Shown here: in pieces, positions 5,536 to 8,243 of the stretch
How positions within the stretch are numbered: position 1 is the first letter of the stretch
Layout: every line of letters begins with the position of its first letter
The notes under the pieces: generated by a model
Told to the model about the DNA's origin: nothing
Databases searched by the model: none
What the model saw: only the letters and a program-made list of their open reading frames with translations
Translations under genes and position numbers: made by a program
Source of the DNA: Bacillota bacterium
GTDB lineage: Bacteria > Bacillota > Dehalobacteriia > UBA4068
DNA: 8,243 nucleotides
Assembly: GCA_030528765.1 (NCBI GenBank)
Contig: JAUMYD010000080.1
Span: forward strand, 1-8,243
Direction: 5' to 3'

Positions 5536-7146
5536 ATGCAGGATAATAAAGCTCCGGTTCTTATCAAAAACGCAAAAATCTATGACGGAAGCACCAGCGC
5601 TCCCTTCCTTGGCGATATTTTGTTTGCAGATGAAAAAATAACCCGGGTTGCGCCGCAAATCCCTCAGCAGGAGGGGTACACGATGATCGATCTGCAGGGT
5701 CTGAGCATCGCCCCGGGGTTTATCGATGCACATTCTCACAATGATTGGTTTTCTGCCCGAAAAAAACCGCAAAAATACTTCGAGCCATTTATCCGCCAGG
5801 GGATCACTACTTTTGTTGCGGGCAACTGCGGCCTTTCAGCAACAGCTTTTTCCAATGACAGCCCCCACATAGATAAAATGGGCGGTGGGCTCTTTTTCTT
5901 CCACGATGGGCAGCCCATAGGACAGGTTCAGGACTATCTGAATGCGATCGACAGGCATATGCCCTGCAATCTGGCTGTTCTGGCCGGCCACTGCACAGCG
6001 CGCGCCTCTGTCTCTGGTAGCGCAAACAGAGAATTGACCGAAAAAGAACTCTCCGATATGCTGGCCATCCTGGAGGAAGCGCTGCAGCAGGGCGCAGCAG
6101 GAATTTCTCTGGGGCTGATGTATGATCCCGGTTTATATGCACAAAAAGAAGAACTGAAAAAAGTTGCGCAGCTATGCGAAAAATATGAACGTCCGCTGAG
6201 CGTACATCCCCGGGCAAATTCTGCCGTCTCCATGTCCTACCCGGAACTGCTGGGAAGATCCCACCTGCTTCGGGCTCTTGATGAGCTTGCAGAAATCACC
6301 AGCGGCACCAAAACGAAACTCCACTATTCCCATGCCATCTTTGTCGGAAGAAGATCTTTCAAAGACAAGGATGCTTTCATCTCCACCGTGGAGCGCCTGC
6401 GTGAAGAAGGCGTGGACATGATGTTTGATATTTATAACGAAACGCTGGGCGTATCCGTGATAACCGTGATCCTGCCTGCATGGTACCAAGCGATGAGTGC
6501 CGGGGAACGAAACAAACCCATAAATCGTTTGAAGCTCCGCAGCTTGGTATACGCCTCAAGCTTACTTCTCGGTTTTGGCTTTAAGGATATTCAGGTAGCC
6601 TATATTGGGAGAGGCTTCGAGAAATATGAAGGCAAAACCGTGCATGAGATCGCACAGGAAGAGGGCCGGAATGACCTGGATACCTACCTGATGCTCTGTG
6701 AAAAAAGCAACTTCAAAGGCCGCGTCAATATGGGCCCCTACACCACGCCGGAAATCATACATCAGTTTGAGCATGATCCTAGATGTCTGTATATGACAGA
6801 TGCCTGGGTGGAGGACAATGGCCTGCAGAACCCCGCTATCTACGATTGCTTCCCAAAATTCCTTCGTGATTCCCTTTTGGGTATCGGTGATTCCCTGCCA
6901 AAGACCATCCACAAAATGACCGCGGCCACAGCGGAACGATTCTCCCTGCACGAACGCGGCTACATTCGACCGGGGTATTTTGCGGATCTGACCGTCTTCA
7001 GCGAAGAGGAACTGATGAACGCCACACCGGATCAAAAACGTGCTTTTGGGATTCGCTATGTCTGGATCAACGGCAATTCCGTGCTGAGCGGCGAAAAATT
7101 AAATGAAGAAGCCCTGAAAAACAGTGGCCATTCCATCCGCGTATAG
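5536..7146 (+). CDS. D-aminoacylase-like amidohydrolase (N-acyl-D-amino-acid deacylase family)
   Basis: This 536-residue metal-dependent amidohydrolase resembles N-acyl-D-amino-acid deacylases, which release D-amino acids from N-acyl forms. A small N-terminal beta-domain (about 1-60) leads into the TIM barrel. Likely metal-site residues are H66 and H68 (GFIDAHSHND), C98 (GNCG), H224 (SVHPR), H263 or H266 (KLHYSH) and D422 (YMTDAW). SLGLMYDPGLY (191-201) is characteristic of the family. The C-terminal part (ERGYIRPGYFADLTVF, 473-488) returns to the beta-domain, typical of amidohydrolases. GAGG six bases before the ATG supports the start. No signal peptide or membrane segment is apparent, so it is cytoplasmic. 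It has its own promoter and terminator, so it is monocistronic. Length is slightly above the roughly 480-500 residues usual for D-aminoacylases. Substrate is uncertain; dihydroorotase- or dipeptidase-like activity is an alternative. Confidence 0.88.
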   Translation: MQDNKAPVLIKNAKIYDGSTSAPFLGDILFADEKITRVAPQIPQQEGYTMIDLQGLSIAPGFIDAHSHNDWFSARKKPQKYFEPFIRQGITTFVAGNCGLSATAFSNDSPHIDKMGGGLFFFHDGQPIGQVQDYLNAIDRHMPCNLAVLAGHCTARASVSGSANRELTEKELSDMLAILEEALQQGAAGISLGLMYDPGLYAQKEELKKVAQLCEKYERPLSVHPRANSAVSMSYPELLGRSHLLRALDELAEITSGTKTKLHYSHAIFVGRRSFKDKDAFISTVERLREEGVDMMFDIYNETLGVSVITVILPAWYQAMSAGERNKPINRLKLRSLVYASSLLLGFGFKDIQVAYIGRGFEKYEGKTVHEIAQEEGRNDLDTYLMLCEKSNFKGRVNMGPYTTPEIIHQFEHDPRCLYMTDAWVEDNGLQNPAIYDCFPKFLRDSLLGIGDSLPKTIHKMTAATAERFSLHERGYIRPGYFADLTVFSEEELMNATPDQKRAFGIRYVWINGNSVLSGEKLNEEALKNSGHSIRV

Positions 7147-7180
7147 TGCTGCCTTGGAGCGAGATTCATAAAACAGTTAT

Positions 7181-7210
7181 GGAGCGTATCTTTGCGATAC
7201 GCTCCCTTTT
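7181..7210 (+). terminator. Intrinsic terminator of the amidohydrolase gene
   Basis: GGAGCGTATC (7181-7190) and GATACGCTCC (7196-7205) form a perfect 10-bp stem with a TTTGC loop, followed by CTTTTATAT. It lies 34 bases after the stop. The stem is symmetrical but an A-tract is lacking on the left, so it acts mainly on the plus strand. Confidence 0.85.
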
Positions 7211-7267
7211 ATATGTGCAGGCTTTGGGGAAAGCATGCCCCGGCAGTATCACCATGGTCAGATTGAT

Positions 7268-7302
7268 TGCTCAGTCTGGCTCCATCCTGAGCAGAAGTTT
7301 TT
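7268..7302 (+). terminator. Weak terminator-like hairpin
   Basis: TGCTCAG (7268-7274) pairs perfectly with CTGAGCA (7287-7293) around a 12-base loop; a run of five T (7298-7302) begins four bases after the stem. The gap before the T-run and the large loop make it a weak terminator; it may be a backup for the strong one upstream or part of a repeat. Confidence 0.3.
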
Positions 7303-7308
7303 GCGATC

Positions 7309-7341
7309 CTTCGCTCCGCCTCCGAGGAACTGTCAGCGAAG
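7309..7341. repeat. Short inverted repeat, possible interspersed-repeat remnant
   Basis: CTTCGCT (7309-7315) and AGCGAAG (7335-7341) form a 7-bp inverted repeat around a GC-rich 19-base spacer. The arrangement, followed by GAGAGGGTT, resembles palindromic intergenic repeats common in Lachnospiraceae and Ruminococcaceae. That likeness is from memory and was not searched. Confidence 0.3.
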
Positions 7342-7812
7342 CGGCCTGAGAGGGTTTTATGTTTTTCCCGAGCAACAGCATCAATCTAATCAAAGACTCC
7401 CCAAAAATCCCGACCTTCGCATCATTTACCCGCCCCCTCCCCGCTGCCTTCGACCAGCCTTCGCTAAAGGAGAGGCAGAAAAGTCCCACAGGGAGACAGC
7501 ACACCCGAATCCCTTCAACAAATCCTTATTTATCGGTCCATTCAATTACTCAATATCACATAAAGCTTCCTTTCAAAAGAACAAGGGCAGCAAATCCCAT
7601 TACTCTCCCTGTAAGTTTTTTGAGTACCTGCCAGTATACACCGCTCTTCTTTATCCCGCCACAGCTGCAGCGGCAACGAGCCTTTTCCATACGATCTCCG
7701 GGGATGGCCTTTTCAGGTATGTCCTCCCTGCTTCTGCACGGTGGATCTTATCAATGAGGCAAATACATACCACTCTCGCTGCCATCCTTTCCGACAATTC
7801 CAGTCTGCGATC

Positions 7813-8145
7813 TCAAAAGCTGCTTCGATACAGGGGAATGGCGTTGATCACCGGCTCCTCATAAGGATGTATCCGTTTCACCGCCTCCACAGTCTCGTCC
7901 ACCTTCTCCCTTTGGCAGACAACTTCCACTTTCAGCTCCGGCTCGCAGCTGATCTTCCCCTCTGCACCGATATAAGGATTCGTCCCCGCCAAAGGCCGCC
8001 AGCAGCCCATGACCAGACTATAGGACAAACAGCAATCGTAATTGCCGATATGCCCTGCATCCGCTTCCCAGAGGGCTTTCTGCAGCTCTTCCAGGTGAGA
8101 CTCCGGAATAAATATCTCCAGCTTGCAATAGATAAAGTCCTGCAT
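7813..8145 (-). CDS. Stand-alone NIF3 insert-domain protein (CutA/PII-like, YqfO-type)
   Basis: This 110-residue cytoplasmic protein corresponds to the PII/CutA-like domain that is inserted in the middle of larger NIF3/YqfO proteins; here it stands alone. Visible motifs are KLEIFIPESHLEELQKAL (8-25, first strand and helix), AGHIGNYD (30-37), a GCWRPLAGTNPYIG segment (47-60) and HPYEEP (93-98), the last being the hallmark of this family. It lacks the flanking metal-binding NIF3 halves, so a hydrolase role is unlikely; trimeric small-molecule or metal binding is possible by analogy with CutA. The ATG at 8145 is preferred over the one at 8163 because AGGAG lies 8 bases before it, while the upstream one has no ribosome binding site. 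It begins 19 bases after the stop of the gene to its right, so the two are probably co-transcribed. Biological role unknown. Confidence 0.85.
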   Translation of the reverse strand: MQDFIYCKLEIFIPESHLEELQKALWEADAGHIGNYDCCLSYSLVMGCWRPLAGTNPYIGAEGKISCEPELKVEVVCQREKVDETVEAVKRIHPYEEPVINAIPLYRSSF

Positions 8146-8164
8146 AGGGACAGCTCCTCTCATC

Positions 8165-8243
8165 TTATAGATTGCCGGTGTAAACGAAATTCAAAAACTC
8201 ATGCGCCACATCTGCCAACGCGTATACTGTTTCCGGCGGCGTG
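8165..8243 (-). CDS. 3' end of an unidentified gene, cut by the window edge
   Basis: The minus-strand frame is open from the right edge to a TAA at 8165-8167 and gives 25 complete codons, ending ...HEFLNFVYTGNL. The short spacing to the ribosome binding site of the NIF3-insert gene supports a two-gene operon. The peptide is amphipathic and probably helical, but too short to assign to a family. Confidence 0.5.
   Translation of the reverse strand, partial: TPPETVYALADVAHEFLNFVYTGNL

Larger units (their letters stand above)
7211..7812. other. About 600 bases without a convincing gene
   Basis: Open frames exist (a plus-strand frame from 7235 to 7864, a minus-strand frame from 7504 to 7271), but they have no family signature and no good ribosome binding site, and the plus frame runs antisense into the NIF3-insert gene. 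The left third holds palindromic segments (7268-7341). The minus-strand text near 7330-7355 (CCTCTCAGGCCGCTTCGC) resembles intergenic repeats I recall from gut Clostridia genomes, which would make this a decayed repeat region. No clear terminator for the NIF3-insert gene was found. Confidence 0.4.

Noticed and set aside
7647..7781. 44-codon minus-strand frame after the NIF3-insert gene
   Set aside because: A purine-rich stretch directly abuts its ATG, with no proper spacing; no domain and no conservation evidence.
7235..7864. 209-codon plus-strand open frame
   Set aside because: Composition rich in Pro, Ser and Arg without domain; it runs antisense into the NIF3-insert gene and lacks a ribosome binding site.

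Overview
The window looks like chromosomal DNA from a low- to mid-GC anaerobic firmicute, most likely a gut-type Clostridia (Lachnospiraceae or a relative). This rests on the protein flavour of the zinc alcohol dehydrogenase, the WYL regulator, the D-aminoacylase-like enzyme and the stand-alone NIF3-insert protein, on strong GGAGG ribosome binding sites, and on consensus sigma-A promoters. The assignment comes from family recognition, not a database search. No rRNA, tRNA, CRISPR array or intact insertion sequence was seen.

Layout, left to right. Positions 1-206 are dense in secondary structure: a perfect 13-bp inverted repeat at the edge, a plus-strand terminator that probably closes a gene outside the window, and a run of stems downstream of the dehydrogenase ending in its minus-strand terminator. 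A minus-strand block follows (4552 down to 184): a WYL-domain transcriptional regulator, a 380-base gap, a MutT-like Nudix hydrolase, a nuclease-helicase of the Schlafen-group-3/DUF2075 type, and a zinc-dependent medium-chain dehydrogenase. Nudix and nuclease-helicase are only 7 bases apart; the dehydrogenase follows after 51 bases. A consensus promoter (4585-4613) drives the WYL gene and sits inside a perfect 10-bp inverted repeat that could be its operator. Divergently on the plus strand lies a small HIRAN-domain protein with its own terminator, then a monocistronic D-aminoacylase/amidohydrolase with a clear promoter and terminator. After about 600 bases without a convincing gene comes a minus-strand pair: a stand-alone CutA/PII-like NIF3-insert protein and the 3' end of an unidentified gene at the right edge.

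The most notable point is the nuclease-helicase. Its reading frame is broken by one extra base in a run of ten T (coding strand). Removing one T joins the two frames into a coherent 498-residue protein with a PD-(D/E)XK-like D...ExK signature and SF1 helicase motifs. This could be a sequencing error, a genuine null allele, phase variation or slippage-dependent expression.

Taken together, a WYL regulator, a nucleotide-sanitising Nudix enzyme, a nuclease-helicase and a divergent HIRAN (DNA-end-binding) protein suggest a nucleic-acid maintenance or defence module. That is an inference from neighbourhood; the dehydrogenase, amidohydrolase and NIF3-insert protein look like ordinary metabolic or housekeeping genes next to it.
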